Origin: Erythrobacter sp.
GTDB taxonomy: Bacteria; Pseudomonadota; Alphaproteobacteria; Sphingomonadales; Sphingomonadaceae
Assembly (NCBI RefSeq): GCF_011765465.1
Contig: NZ_CP050265.1
Coordinates: 2,261,501-2,325,500, forward strand
Reading direction: 5' to 3'
DNA: 64,000 nt
In this document: positions 42,220 through 51,212 of the stretch, in pieces
Position numbering within the stretch: position 1 is the stretch's first letter
Layout of the letters: every line of letters starts with the position of its first letter
Translations under genes and position numbers: made by a program
The notes under the pieces: generated by a model
The model's input: only the letters and a program-made list of their open reading frames with translations
What the model was told of the DNA's origin: nothing
Databases searched by the model: none

Positions 42220-43122
42220 TCAGTCGAAGGCGCCGGGGTCGGGCCGCTGGCGCATCCCGCGCGCGTTGAGATCGAGCAGCAGCAGCGAGATGCGACGGTT
42301 GCGCGGGTCTTCGGGATTGTCCTCGATCAGCGGTTCGCGGTCGGCGACGCCCTCGATCCGGGCGAAGCGGTCCGCCGGGATGCCGGTGCGGATCAGTTCC
42401 TGCCGCGTCGCCTCGGCCCGGCCCGCGGAAAGCGACCAGTTGTTCGCCGGCACGCCGGGTCGCCAGGGCAGCGAATCGGTGTGGCCGCGCAGGATCAGAG
42501 GCTTGGTCTGGTCGGCCAGCGTTTCGCCGATGATCGCGAGCAGTGCCTCGGCCTCGCCGGTGAGGATCGTCGTGCCGAGCGCGAACATGGAGAATTCGGC
42601 GTCGTCCATCAGGTCGATGCGGATCCCCTCGGGCGCGCGCATGACGCGCACCTGCCGCGCGAGATGCTGCAATTCGCGGCGCCTGGCGAGCTTGTCCTCG
42701 ATCTCGTCGCGCAGTTCGCGCAATTCGTCGGCTTCCATCTCGCCGCGCCCGCCGCCTTCGACGGGCCCGCCCGTCACCCCGCGCGGAATCGTGATGGCGC
42801 GTGTGCCGGTCTGGCCCATTGCATTGGGATAGCTATCCACATCGGTTATGGAAGATCCCCCCAGCATCCCGTCCGCCCCGGCGCTTTTCTGGCGCATCTT
42901 GACCAGCGTGGGCGTGAAATAGTCGGCGATGCCCTTGCGCTGGTCCTCCTCGGTCGCGCCGAGCAGCCAGAGCAGCAGGAAGAAGGCCATCATCGCGGTC
43001 ACGAAATCGGCATAGGCGACTTTCCACGCCCCGCCGTGGTGGCCCGCTTCTTCGATCGTGATCTTCTTGACGATGATCGGCGCGGGAATGTCCCCGGCGA
43101 CTTTGGGATCGGCTTCGGCCAT
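42220..43122 (-). CDS. motB: Flagellar stator protein MotB
   Basis: A 300-residue protein: cytoplasmic start, one membrane helix with the proton-carrying Asp39 (KVAYADFVTAMMAFFLLLWL), a plug/linker (about residues 60-150) and an OmpA-like peptidoglycan-binding domain (LILRGHTDSLPW, NNWSLSAGRAEATRQELI, NRRISLLL). It anchors the stator to the wall. It lies 4 bases after motA. Confidence 0.93.
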   Translation of the reverse strand: MAEADPKVAGDIPAPIIVKKITIEEAGHHGGAWKVAYADFVTAMMAFFLLLWLLGATEEDQRKGIADYFTPTLVKMRQKSAGADGMLGGSSITDVDSYPNAMGQTGTRAITIPRGVTGGPVEGGGRGEMEADELRELRDEIEDKLARRRELQHLARQVRVMRAPEGIRIDLMDDAEFSMFALGTTILTGEAEALLAIIGETLADQTKPLILRGHTDSLPWRPGVPANNWSLSAGRAEATRQELIRTGIPADRFARIEGVADREPLIEDNPEDPRNRRISLLLLDLNARGMRQRPDPGAFD

Positions 43123-43126
43123 GGCG

Positions 43127-43990
43127 CTATCGACCCCGCATCATGTCCATGAGGTCGGTGAGCTTGGGCCGGTGCGCGGGCGGCAGGCCCGAGCGCGCGG
43201 CTTCGAGCACCAGCGGCTGCGGGTGGCCGTGAAGGCTCGCGACGATCACCTGCTTGATCGAATGGTAAAGCTGCTGGTCGTGCGCGTTGATCTGCTTCAG
43301 CCGGCTCGCCATCGGGCCGGTCATGCCATAGGCGAGCAGCACGCCGAGAAACGTGCCGACCAGCGCCCCGCCGATCATCTTGCCGAGGATTTCGGGCGGC
43401 TCGTTGATCGCGCCCATGGTCTTGATGACGCCGAGCACGGCGGCGACGATGCCCAATGCGGGAAAGGCGTCGGCGAGCGACTGGATCGTGTGGGTCGGCT
43501 CTTCCATCTCGTGCAGCTGGGTCTTGATCGCGTTGTCGATCACTTCCTCCACCGCGTGGGTGTCGAGCGTGCCGGAGGACACCACCATCAGCGTCAGCGG
43601 GTCGCAGATGAGGTCGCGCACGACCTTGTCCTTCTGCAGGCGCGGATATTCGCCGAAGATGGTCGAGCTTTCGGGATCGGTGACGTGGCTTTCGAGCCCG
43701 ACCGCGCCTTCGGACCGCATCAGTTTCATCAGTTTTGATGTGAGCGCGATCGCATCGAGGTGGTCCTGGTGGGTGTAGCGCGGCCCCTTGAACACCGTGC
43801 CGAGCCCGCCGCCCAAGAGCTTTATCTCGTGCATCGAATTGCCGATCAGGATCGCGCCCAGCGCCGCCCCGCCGATCATCATGAATTCGAGCGGCAGCGC
43901 GGCGAGGATCGGCCCGATCGAGCCGCCTGCGAGGATGAACCCGCCGAACACCATCGCGATGAGGACGACAAGACCGATGGCGGCGAACAT
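43127..43990 (-). CDS. motA: Flagellar stator protein MotA
   Basis: A 287-residue protein with four membrane helices and the MotA signature (LGIVAAVLGVIKTMGAINEP, GGALVGTFLGVLLAYGMTGP). The cytoplasmic loop between helices 2 and 3 (about residues 60-180) carries the charged residues that push FliG. Paired with MotB it conducts protons to turn the rotor. Its place inside the flg operon is unusual compared with enterobacteria but not rare in alphaproteobacteria. Confidence 0.93.
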   Translation of the reverse strand: MFAAIGLVVLIAMVFGGFILAGGSIGPILAALPLEFMMIGGAALGAILIGNSMHEIKLLGGGLGTVFKGPRYTHQDHLDAIALTSKLMKLMRSEGAVGLESHVTDPESSTIFGEYPRLQKDKVVRDLICDPLTLMVVSSGTLDTHAVEEVIDNAIKTQLHEMEEPTHTIQSLADAFPALGIVAAVLGVIKTMGAINEPPEILGKMIGGALVGTFLGVLLAYGMTGPMASRLKQINAHDQQLYHSIKQVIVASLHGHPQPLVLEAARSGLPPAHRPKLTDLMDMMRGR

Positions 43991-44023
43991 GGGGGCGGGT
44001 TTCCTTCGGGACCGGGCGCTGCG

Positions 44024-44941
44024 TCAGAGCGCGTTGAACAGGGTGAGCGAGCTCACGCGGGTGAAGCTTTCCTGGCTCGCCTCGAGGGCCGTGAGCGTCT
44101 GCTGGAGCCGCGCGATCGCTTCGCCGAGATCGGTGTCGCCGGCCTCGGACGCCTGTTCGGCGCGCAGGATTTCCTGTTCGACCTGGTTGTCGCGGACCGT
44201 CTCGACCCAGGCGAGCCGCGTGCCGAGGACGGTTTGCCCCCGCGTGGTGGCATCGAGCGCGGCGTCGAGCCCGGCCACCGCCGCGCGCGCGGCCGCGGCG
44301 GGATCCGGTGCGCCGCCCGCCATCGCATCGGCGAGGTCGCCCAAGACGGCGAAAGTGCTGGTCGGCGCGCCCGCGAGGTCGAATTCGAACACCTGCCGCC
44401 CGTCGAGCCCGCGCGCGATCTCGGTTCCCGGCGCGATCGTCACCACGCCTTCCTCGGTGTTGCCGGCATAGGCGACATTGCCCGCCGCATCGCGGGTGAA
44501 GGCGGGCCCGCCCGCGGTTCCGGCGAACAGCGGCTCGCCCGTCAGCGTCACGCCGTTGGCGCGGGTGAAGAGTTCCTCCTCCATCTGGGCGAGTTCCTGA
44601 GCGATGATCGCGCGCCCGTCCGGCCCGGTCGTATCGTTCGCCGCCTGCAGGGCGAGTTCGCGCGCGCGCTGGAGGATCGCGGTCACGCCCGCCAGTTGCA
44701 TCGATCCCGAGGTGAGGTCCTGCGACAGCTTGATCGCGTTGTCCTCCTCGACCGCGGCGAGCCGTTCGCGCCGTTCCAGCGCGCGCAGCCGGGCGGCGGC
44801 GGCGGGGTCTTCCGACCCGCGCGAAATGCGTTCTCCGGTGGCGATCTGCGACTGCAGCTTTTCGAGGCTCGCCCGCAGGGACCCCATCTGTCCCAGCGAG
44901 CGCTGGAAGAAGGCGCCGGTGGAATTGCTGACGAAACTCAT
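44024..44941 (-). CDS. flgL: Flagellar hook-filament junction protein FlgL (HAP3)
   Basis: A 305-residue flagellin-like protein. The N-terminal D0/D1 helices (NSTGAFFQRSLGQMGSLRAS, LQSQIATGERISRGSEDPAA) and the C-terminal helix (DTDLGEAIARLQQTLTALEA to SLTLFNAL) match FlgL. It sits at the junction between hook and filament. 15 bases after flgK. Confidence 0.9.
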   Translation of the reverse strand: MSFVSNSTGAFFQRSLGQMGSLRASLEKLQSQIATGERISRGSEDPAAAARLRALERRERLAAVEEDNAIKLSQDLTSGSMQLAGVTAILQRARELALQAANDTTGPDGRAIIAQELAQMEEELFTRANGVTLTGEPLFAGTAGGPAFTRDAAGNVAYAGNTEEGVVTIAPGTEIARGLDGRQVFEFDLAGAPTSTFAVLGDLADAMAGGAPDPAAAARAAVAGLDAALDATTRGQTVLGTRLAWVETVRDNQVEQEILRAEQASEAGDTDLGEAIARLQQTLTALEASQESFTRVSSLTLFNAL

Positions 44942-44956
44942 CGCGGACCCTCCCGA

Positions 44957-46300
44957 TCAGTTGAGCGCAAGGATGGTGTCGAAGATCTCGCTCGCGACGC
45001 GGATCACACGGCTGTTGGCCTCGAAGGCCTGTTGCAGCCGGATGAGGTTCGCCGCCTCGGCATCGAGATCGACTCCGGTTTCGGTGAGCAGCTCGGCCTC
45101 CGCCGCCGAGGCGATGATCGACAGGCCCTCGCGCGTGGTCGAAAGCCCGGCGATGCGGCTCGACAGGGTGAGCAGGACCTCGTCGGTGTCGGCGACCGGG
45201 CCGCCCGGCGCGCCGAGCGCGGCGATCAGGCCGTCGAGCGCGGCGGTGTCGCGGCTGCCCGCGCCCGCCCCCGCGCCCGCCGTGGCGAGGCCCGAGCCGC
45301 GGCTGAGAGCGATGCCGATATCGCCCGCCCGCGTGCCCGAAAAGAGCGGCTGGCCGGGCGACCCGTCGGGCGCGATGCCGGCGGCCTGCGCCGCATTGCC
45401 CGAGGCGATCACCGCGCCCGCGATCCGGTCGATCGATTCCTGTTCGCGCGCGTGACCGACCAGCGCCGCCTGCCGCCCCGCCATCGCCCCGGTATCGGGT
45501 TCGAAGAAAACACCGCCGAACCGGAAGCGATAGGTACCGTCGGTCTGGCGGTCGGCGGAGAGCGTGTTGAAATTGCCCGCCTGGTCGGCCAGCAGTGGGC
45601 TCGGCGAGGCGGACAGCCGCACTTCGACCGCACCCTTGTCATCGAAACTCGTGACGATGCCGAATTCTTCGCTGATCTGGCGCAGGGTGGCATCGCGCGC
45701 ATCCAACAGGGATGCTTGCCCGGCGGACCCCTCGCGCGCGGCGGTCAGTTCGCGGTTGATCCGGGCGATCTCCTCGGCCAGCCCGCGGACATTGTCGACC
45801 CCCGCTTCGACTTCGGCCTGGACCAGCCGCCGCGCATTGCCGAGCGCACTGTCGGCGAACTGGAACGTATCCGAAAGCTGGCGCGCGGTCTCCAGAGTCA
45901 CCGTCCGCAACGCCGGGTCGAGCGGGTCGCTTTCGAGGCTGACCAGAGCGGCCTCGTAATCGACCAGCGCATCGTAAAGCCGCGATTCCTCGAGCGCGGT
46001 CTCGGCCAGTCGCAGCCCGTCGAGCTCCGCACTGGTCCGGGCGAGGTCGGCGGCGCTTTCGCGCGCCTGGCGCTGGATCAGCTCGCTGTCGATGCGCTGG
46101 ATCGATCCCACCCGCACGCCGCCCAGCGAATCCGCCGAATTCACGCCGATCGTCGCGCTGCCGACCAGTTCGGTCTGGCTCAGCGAGCGGCGGGCGTAAT
46201 CGGGATTGGACGCATTGGCGATGTTCTGCGCGGTGAGCTCGATGCTCGCCCGCGCCGCCGCTGCGCCGGTCCGGCCGATATTGATGAGAGCGGTTGGCAT
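44957..46300 (-). CDS. flgK: Flagellar hook-filament junction protein FlgK (HAP1)
   Basis: A 447-residue protein starting MPTALINIGRTGAAAARASI with the rod/hook-type motif ELTAQNIANASNPDYARRSL and ending in a C-terminal D0 helix (LDAEAANLIRLQQAFEANSR, FDTILALN). It is about 100 residues shorter than enterobacterial FlgK (~550), mainly in the outer domain. The ATG overlaps the flgJ stop region by one base. Confidence 0.9.
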   Translation of the reverse strand: MPTALINIGRTGAAAARASIELTAQNIANASNPDYARRSLSQTELVGSATIGVNSADSLGGVRVGSIQRIDSELIQRQARESAADLARTSAELDGLRLAETALEESRLYDALVDYEAALVSLESDPLDPALRTVTLETARQLSDTFQFADSALGNARRLVQAEVEAGVDNVRGLAEEIARINRELTAAREGSAGQASLLDARDATLRQISEEFGIVTSFDDKGAVEVRLSASPSPLLADQAGNFNTLSADRQTDGTYRFRFGGVFFEPDTGAMAGRQAALVGHAREQESIDRIAGAVIASGNAAQAAGIAPDGSPGQPLFSGTRAGDIGIALSRGSGLATAGAGAGAGSRDTAALDGLIAALGAPGGPVADTDEVLLTLSSRIAGLSTTREGLSIIASAAEAELLTETGVDLDAEAANLIRLQQAFEANSRVIRVASEIFDTILALN

Positions 46301-46590
46301 TACGCCTCACCTTGCCCGGACAAGTGTTGCGCAAGCCGTTCCTCGATGCTCCGGGCGAACCCGAGGGCGCCGCTTTTCGAGACGATTTCGGCGAGGTGTT
46401 CGTCGCGCATCGCGGTGAACTGCTCCATCCCCCCGCCCGTGAGCGGCGTGTCCTCGGCGAAACTCGCCGCGCGCGCGCTCGCCAGCATCCGGCGCACCAT
46501 GATCGCCTCGAAGCCCTGCGCCGCCTCGCGCAGCTCGCGCCGTTCCGGCGAAAGCGTCGCGGGCGAAAGGGGGGAGACGGGCGGGATCAC
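46300..46590 (-). CDS. flgJ: FlgJ-like rod-binding protein (N-terminal domain only)
   Basis: A 96-residue protein carrying only the rod-binding domain of FlgJ (LREAAQGFEAIMVRRMLASA, GGGMEQFTAMRDEHLAEIVS). The C-terminal muramidase domain found in enterobacterial FlgJ is missing, as usual in alphaproteobacteria, where a separate SltF-type enzyme opens the wall; a candidate is at 56714. It helps rod assembly in the periplasm. Confidence 0.85.
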   Translation of the reverse strand: MIPPVSPLSPATLSPERRELREAAQGFEAIMVRRMLASARAASFAEDTPLTGGGMEQFTAMRDEHLAEIVSKSGALGFARSIEERLAQHLSGQGEA

Positions 46591-47705
46591 AGCACCACCA
46601 TCTCGGCCTGGAGGGAACCTGCCTGCTTGAGGCTTTCGAGAATCACGACAAGGTCCGCCGCGCCCACGCCCAGAAGGTTCAGCGCATCGACGATTTCCGA
46701 CAGCGAGGCCGCGCCGGGCATCAGCGCGACCCGGTCGGATTCCTGCGTGACGGAAATCTCGCTGTCCTCTTCCAGCGCGGTCTCGCCATTGCCGAAAGGC
46801 TCGGGCTGGACGACGCGCGGGTTCTCGTCGATGCGGATGACGAGCTTGCCGTGGCTGATCGCGGCGGGCGCGAGGCGCACCGCCTGGTTGATGACGACCG
46901 TCCCCGTGCGGCTGTTGACGATCACCCGCGCGGCGACCGGCGCGGGGGTGACGGCGATCATCTCGATTTCGGCGAGCAGGGCGGCGCGGGTGTCGGGTTC
47001 GGGCGGCAGGGCAAGCTCGATGCTGACCCCGTCGGCGACTTCGGCCATGCCGGGAAACCGCGCGTTGATCGCATCGCGCACCCGCGCGGCGGTGAGGAAA
47101 TCGGCGTTGTGGAGATTGAAGCGCAGGCTCTCGCCCGCATCGAATCCGGTCGCCACCGCGCGCTCGACCGTCGCCCCGTCGGCGATCCGGCCGACGGTCG
47201 CGACATTGACCGTAAGCTGCGAGCCGTCGCGCGCCGAGACACCGAGCCCGCCGACCGCGACATTGCCCTGCGCCATCGCATAGATCGCCCCGTCCGCGCC
47301 GTAGAGCGGGGTGAGCACCAGCGCCCCGCCGCGCAGGTCGCGCGCCTGCCCGATGGTCGACACCGTGATGTCGATCCGCTGGCCCGGCTTTGCGAAAGGC
47401 GGCAATTCGGCGGTGACGATGACCGCGGCGGCGTTGCGCAAGTTGGGCGAGACGCCGGGCGGCAATTGCAGTCCCAGCCGCCCGGACACGCCGCGCATCG
47501 CCTCGGTGACATAGGCGAGGTTGTCATCGCCCGTGCCCTGCAGGCCGACGACGACGCCGTATCCGGTGAGCTGGTTCGCGCGCAGCCCCTCGAACTGCCC
47601 GAGATCGCGGATCCGCTCGGCCCGCGCGGCATCGGGCGCGAGCGCGACCAGCGCGGCGACTATCGCGGCGAGCGCGATCCACAGGCGGCGTTGGAACAGG
47701 GTCAT
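46587..47705 (-). CDS. flgI: Flagellar P-ring protein FlgI
   Basis: A 372-residue exported protein with a signal peptide (cleavage after AARA near residue 29) and FlgI motifs: RIRDLGQFEGLRANQLTGYG, VVGLQGTGDDNL, PGQRIDITVSTIGQARDLRG, GVGAADLVVILESLKQAGSL. It forms the bushing ring in the peptidoglycan layer. ATG 47705 begins the signal peptide; the frame upstream is non-coding shadow of flgH. Confidence 0.94.
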   Translation of the reverse strand: MTLFQRRLWIALAAIVAALVALAPDAARAERIRDLGQFEGLRANQLTGYGVVVGLQGTGDDNLAYVTEAMRGVSGRLGLQLPPGVSPNLRNAAAVIVTAELPPFAKPGQRIDITVSTIGQARDLRGGALVLTPLYGADGAIYAMAQGNVAVGGLGVSARDGSQLTVNVATVGRIADGATVERAVATGFDAGESLRFNLHNADFLTAARVRDAINARFPGMAEVADGVSIELALPPEPDTRAALLAEIEMIAVTPAPVAARVIVNSRTGTVVINQAVRLAPAAISHGKLVIRIDENPRVVQPEPFGNGETALEEDSEISVTQESDRVALMPGAASLSEIVDALNLLGVGAADLVVILESLKQAGSLQAEMVVL

Positions 47706-47716
47706 GGCGCGCTCCT

Positions 47717-48424
47717 TCACAGCGGGGAAATCCAGTTGAAGAAGCGCGACAGCCAGCCCGGCCGGCTCGCCTGCTGCACCGCGCCCTTGCCCGAATAGAT
47801 GATCCGCGCATTGGCGACGCGCGAGGACGGCAGGCGGTTGTCGGCGTCGATATCGACCAGCCTGATGCGCCCGGCGAACTGCACCCATTCGTCTCCCTGG
47901 CTCAGCTGCATCAGTTTCTCCCCGACGACTTCGGCGGTCCCGTTGGGATGAAGCGCGGCGATCGTGACCGTGATCGTGCCGCTCAATTGGCTCTGCTGCG
48001 CGGCGTTGCCGCCTCCATTGAACGACCCCTCGCCGCTCGCATTAAGGGCATTGGGATCGAGGAAGGAAAGCGGCCCCGATGTCGGCGGGGTGAGCGCAAA
48101 GCTGCCGTCGCGGCCCGTCTGGCCGGTGGTGCTTTTCGATGTGGTGGTGCTTTCGACCAGCACGATCGTCACCATGTCGCCGAGCGCGCGGGCGCGCGTG
48201 CCGGTGTGCAGGCCGGCATAGCCGCGCGCCGCCTGGAAGATCGCGCCCTGCTGGCCCGCCTGCGGCGGCGTGTAGGCATTGGCGACCGGCTCGGCGGTAG
48301 GGTGGCCTGCAAGCGGCGGGGGCGGCGGGGCGGTGAAGCCGGGCCGCGGCCCGCCTCCTATGCAGGCGGTGAGCATGAACGCCGGGACAAGCGCGAGGGC
48401 GAAGCGGGTGATCGTGGGTTTCAT
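47717..48424 (-). CDS. flgH: Flagellar L-ring protein FlgH (lipoprotein)
   Basis: A 235-residue outer-membrane lipoprotein: signal peptide with lipobox LTAC (Cys21) and the FlgH core (GDMVTIVLVESTTTSKSTTG, LSGTITVTIAALHPNGTAEV, GRIRLVDIDADNRLPSSRVA, RPGWLSRFFNWISPL end). Forms the outer-membrane bushing. An in-frame GTG at 48439 overlaps the flgG stop but would spoil the signal peptide; ATG 48424 has GAGG upstream. Confidence 0.93.
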   Translation of the reverse strand: MKPTITRFALALVPAFMLTACIGGGPRPGFTAPPPPPLAGHPTAEPVANAYTPPQAGQQGAIFQAARGYAGLHTGTRARALGDMVTIVLVESTTTSKSTTGQTGRDGSFALTPPTSGPLSFLDPNALNASGEGSFNGGGNAAQQSQLSGTITVTIAALHPNGTAEVVGEKLMQLSQGDEWVQFAGRIRLVDIDADNRLPSSRVANARIIYSGKGAVQQASRPGWLSRFFNWISPL

Positions 48425-48435
48425 CAGGAGCGGCC

Positions 48436-49227
48436 TCACAGCGTCTGGTTGGCGTTGCGCAGCATTTCGTCGACCGCGCTCACCATCTTGGAATTGATCT
48501 CGTAGGCGCGCTGGGCCTCGATCATCTCGACCAGCTCCTCGACCACGTTGACGTTCGAGCCTTCGAGCATTCCCTGCCGCACCTGCCCGCGGCCCAGCTG
48601 CCCGGCGATGCCGAGCTCGGCCGGGCCGCTCGCGGCGGTCTCGATCAGGAAATTGTCGCCGATGGCGCGCAGTCCTGCCGGGTTGACGAAATTGGCGACC
48701 TGCAGCTGGCCGAGCTGGACGGGCGCTGCCTGCCCCGGCTGGACCGCGCTGATCGATCCGTCGGGGGCGATGGTGATCGACTGCACACCTTGCGGAATCT
48801 GCACCGGCGGCGTGACCGCATAGCCCTGGCTGGTGACGAGATTGCCCTGAGGCGACAGGGTGAAATTGCCCGCGCGGGTATAGGCGACCTGCCCGCCCGG
48901 CGGCAGCTCGACCTGGAAATAGCCGGGCCCGTCCAAGGCGATGTCGAGGCTGTTCCCGGTCGCGTTCAGCGTCCCCTGGCTCTCTATGCGGGAGGTGCCG
49001 AGCACCTGCACGCCGGTCCCGAGATTGAGCCCCACCGCATAGGCGGTCTGGTTGGTCGACTGCTGCCCCGCGACGCGCTGTTCCTGATAGGCGAGCGTCG
49101 CGAAATCGGCGCGGTCGCGCTTGAAGCCGGTCGTGCCGATATTGGCGAGGTTGTTGGCGATGACGCGCATCCGCGCATCCTGGGCTTCGAGCCCGGTGCG
49201 CGCGACGTGGAGGGCGGATGTGGGCAT
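48436..49227 (-). CDS. flgG: Flagellar distal rod protein FlgG
   Basis: A 263-residue rod protein with full-length similarity to FlgG: TSALHVARTGLEAQDARMRV, NNLANIGTTGFKRDRADF, SLDIALDGPGYFQVELP, SNVNVVEELVEMIEAQRAYE and the end NSKMVSAVDEMLRNANQTL. It forms the distal rod through the P and L rings. 12 bases after flgF. Confidence 0.95.
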   Translation of the reverse strand: MPTSALHVARTGLEAQDARMRVIANNLANIGTTGFKRDRADFATLAYQEQRVAGQQSTNQTAYAVGLNLGTGVQVLGTSRIESQGTLNATGNSLDIALDGPGYFQVELPPGGQVAYTRAGNFTLSPQGNLVTSQGYAVTPPVQIPQGVQSITIAPDGSISAVQPGQAAPVQLGQLQVANFVNPAGLRAIGDNFLIETAASGPAELGIAGQLGRGQVRQGMLEGSNVNVVEELVEMIEAQRAYEINSKMVSAVDEMLRNANQTL

Positions 49228-49239
49228 TGGTCTGGTTCC

Positions 49240-49983
49240 TTACTGGAGCGAGAGGAGGCGGGCGCCCGCCTCGTCGAGTTCGCCGGCGGTGCGGATGACC
49301 CGCGCGCGCTGTTCGAAGGCGCGCTGGGCCTCGATCATCTGGACCAGCGCCTCGGCGGTCTCGACATTCGAGGATTCGAGCGCGCCCGTGGTCAGCCGCG
49401 CGGTCGGGTCGGGCGGCAGCACGCCGCCCCCCGGCACTTTGAGGAAAGTGTCCACCCCCTTGGCGAGCGGGCTGCCTTCGGGTGAGACGAGGCGGATGCG
49501 GTCCAGCGCCTCGGCCTCTGCGGCGGGCGCGGCCGGGTCGGAGGCGAGCACCGATCCGTCCGCGCCGATGGAGATGGCGAAGCCCGCGGGCACGCTGATC
49601 ACCCCGCGCTCGCCGAGGACGGGCCGGCCCTCGCCGTTCTCGAGCACGCCCGAGGGGCCGACCCGCAGGTCGCCGCGGCGCGAATAGACCTCGCCCCCGT
49701 CCGGCCCCTGGAAGGCGATGAGAGCGCGGCCCGACACGGCGACGTCGAGCGCCCGCCCCGTCGGGTTGACCTTGCCCCCCGCCATGTCCGCGCCGCGCAC
49801 CGTGCCCTTTGCAAGCGCGCGCGCCTCGGGGGTCGCCTCGTCGCGCAGGGTCGCGGGGGTCACGGCGAAGACCTCGCGCCGGAAGCCCGGCGTCGAGGCG
49901 TTGGCGAGATTGTTCGCCGTCGCCCGCTGCCGGTCCATCGCGGCGTTCATCGCGGTCAGCGCGGTGTAGATGAAGCGGTCCAT
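49240..49983 (-). CDS. flgF: Flagellar proximal rod protein FlgF
   Basis: A 247-residue rod protein: YTALTAMNAAMDRQRATANN and LANASTPGFRREVFAVT at the start, LDVAVSGRALIAFQGPDGGE in the middle, SSNVETAEALVQMIEAQRAF and ARVIRTAGELDEAGARLLS at the end. Position between flgE and flgG and the FlgF-type start (MDRFIYTALTAMNAAMDRQ) fix the call. Confidence 0.92.
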   Translation of the reverse strand: MDRFIYTALTAMNAAMDRQRATANNLANASTPGFRREVFAVTPATLRDEATPEARALAKGTVRGADMAGGKVNPTGRALDVAVSGRALIAFQGPDGGEVYSRRGDLRVGPSGVLENGEGRPVLGERGVISVPAGFAISIGADGSVLASDPAAPAAEAEALDRIRLVSPEGSPLAKGVDTFLKVPGGGVLPPDPTARLTTGALESSNVETAEALVQMIEAQRAFEQRARVIRTAGELDEAGARLLSLQ

Positions 49984-49996
49984 CGCCCGTCAGCCC

Positions 49997-50809
49997 TTAC
50001 GAGCGCAGGTTGAGCACGGCCTGCGAGATCTGCGTCGCGGTGTCGATCGCGCGGGCGTTGGCCTGGAAATTGCGCTGCGCGGTGAGCAGCGAGACCATTT
50101 CCTCGGCCAGGTCGACGTTCGAGCGTTCGAGCGCGCCCGACAGCAGCTGGCCGTAATTGCCCACGCCCGGCTCGCCATAGACCGGCGCGCCGGATTCGCC
50201 GGTCGCGACCCAGTTCGTCAGCCCGACCGAGCGCAGTCCGTCGGCCGCCGGGAAAGTCGCCAGGGCGATCCGCGCGATCGGCGCGCTGGTCCCGTCCGAA
50301 TAGGCCGCCGAAACCAGCCCGCTGCCGTCGATCGAGACGCTGGAAAGCGAAGAGCCCGCCGCGTTCGTCACCGGCACCACCAGCGAGCCGGGCGTCGTCC
50401 CCGTCGTCGTCCCCGTCGCATCCACCGGCAGGGCCTGGACGAGATTGCCGTTGGCATCCTGCATTTCGCCCGAGGAGACGATCCGGAAATTGCCGTTGCG
50501 GGTGAAGGAAATGTCGCCCGACACCGGGTTGGCGGCGGAAAAGAAGCCGTCGCCGTTGATCGCGAGATCGAGGCTGCGCCCAGTTTGCTCGAGCGGGCCG
50601 AGGCTGAAATCCTGCGTGATCGCCGACACGGTCGAACCGATCCCCGGCGTCTTGCGCGGGTCGGTGTTCGAGCCCGATGCGACGAGGTCGGCGAAGGCGG
50701 CGTTGCTCTTCTTGAAGCCGACCGTCTCGGCATTGGCGATGTTGTGCGAGATCACGCGCAGGTCGGTCTCGGCGTTCTTCATGCCGGACAGCGAGGTGAA
50801 GAAGGACAT
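49997..50809 (-). CDS. flgE: Flagellar hook protein FlgE (short form)
   Basis: A 270-residue hook protein. The N-terminus (MSFFTSLSGMKNAETDLRVI, SHNIANAETVGFKKSNAAFA) and C-terminus (SNVDLAEEMVSLLTAQRNFQ, ATQISQAVLNLRS) are typical. It is about 130 residues shorter than Salmonella FlgE (~400), so the outer D2 domain is largely missing. The length is close to rod proteins, but the 'NAAFADLVASG' region, lack of FlgF/G-specific ends and the position after flgD support FlgE. Confidence 0.85.
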   Translation of the reverse strand: MSFFTSLSGMKNAETDLRVISHNIANAETVGFKKSNAAFADLVASGSNTDPRKTPGIGSTVSAITQDFSLGPLEQTGRSLDLAINGDGFFSAANPVSGDISFTRNGNFRIVSSGEMQDANGNLVQALPVDATGTTTGTTPGSLVVPVTNAAGSSLSSVSIDGSGLVSAAYSDGTSAPIARIALATFPAADGLRSVGLTNWVATGESGAPVYGEPGVGNYGQLLSGALERSNVDLAEEMVSLLTAQRNFQANARAIDTATQISQAVLNLRS

Positions 50810-50837
50810 TGGCGTTTACTCCTTATCGGAAGGGAAA

Positions 50838-51212
50838 TCAGGCGACCGGGGGTGCGTCAGGCGTGCCCGCAGCGCTGGCAGCGGCGGCGGCACGGGCGGC
50901 CTCGGCGGCGGCTTCGGACGCGGCGCGCGCGGCTTCCTGAGCCGCGATCAGCCGGTCGAGCTTGTCCGAAATGCCTTCCAGCGTCGCCCCGCTCTCGGTG
51001 GTCGCGGCGAGCGATGAGAACTGCGCCATCTGGGCGAGCATCTGTTCGTTGTTGACCGGCTCCAGCGGATCCTGGATCGTCAGCTGCGTCGTCAGCAGGC
51101 GCAGGAAATCGCCCGAATCGAGGGCAGCGAGCGCGTTGTCGGCGCGCGGCATGGTCGAAGGCGCGTTGAGGCGGTCGAGCGCGGCCTGCGCGCCGGGAGG
51201 GATGGTCTCCAT
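50838..51212 (-). CDS. flgD: Flagellar hook-cap scaffold FlgD (N-terminal domain only)
   Basis: A 124-residue protein. SGDFLRLLTTQLTIQDPLEP and NNEQMLAQMAQFSSLAATTE are the conserved FlgD N-terminal segments. After residue ~85 there is only an Ala/Glu helix and a short tail; the Ig-like and tudor-like domains of larger FlgD (~230 residues) are missing. ATG 51212 is chosen over the in-frame GTG 51215 because AAGGAG stands 6 bases before it. Confidence 0.88.
   Translation of the reverse strand: METIPPGAQAALDRLNAPSTMPRADNALAALDSGDFLRLLTTQLTIQDPLEPVNNEQMLAQMAQFSSLAATTESGATLEGISDKLDRLIAAQEAARAASEAAAEAARAAAAASAAGTPDAPPVA

Noticed and set aside
43760..46630. Long open frame (956 codons) opposite flgL-flgK
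   Set aside because: Antisense shadow of conserved axial proteins.
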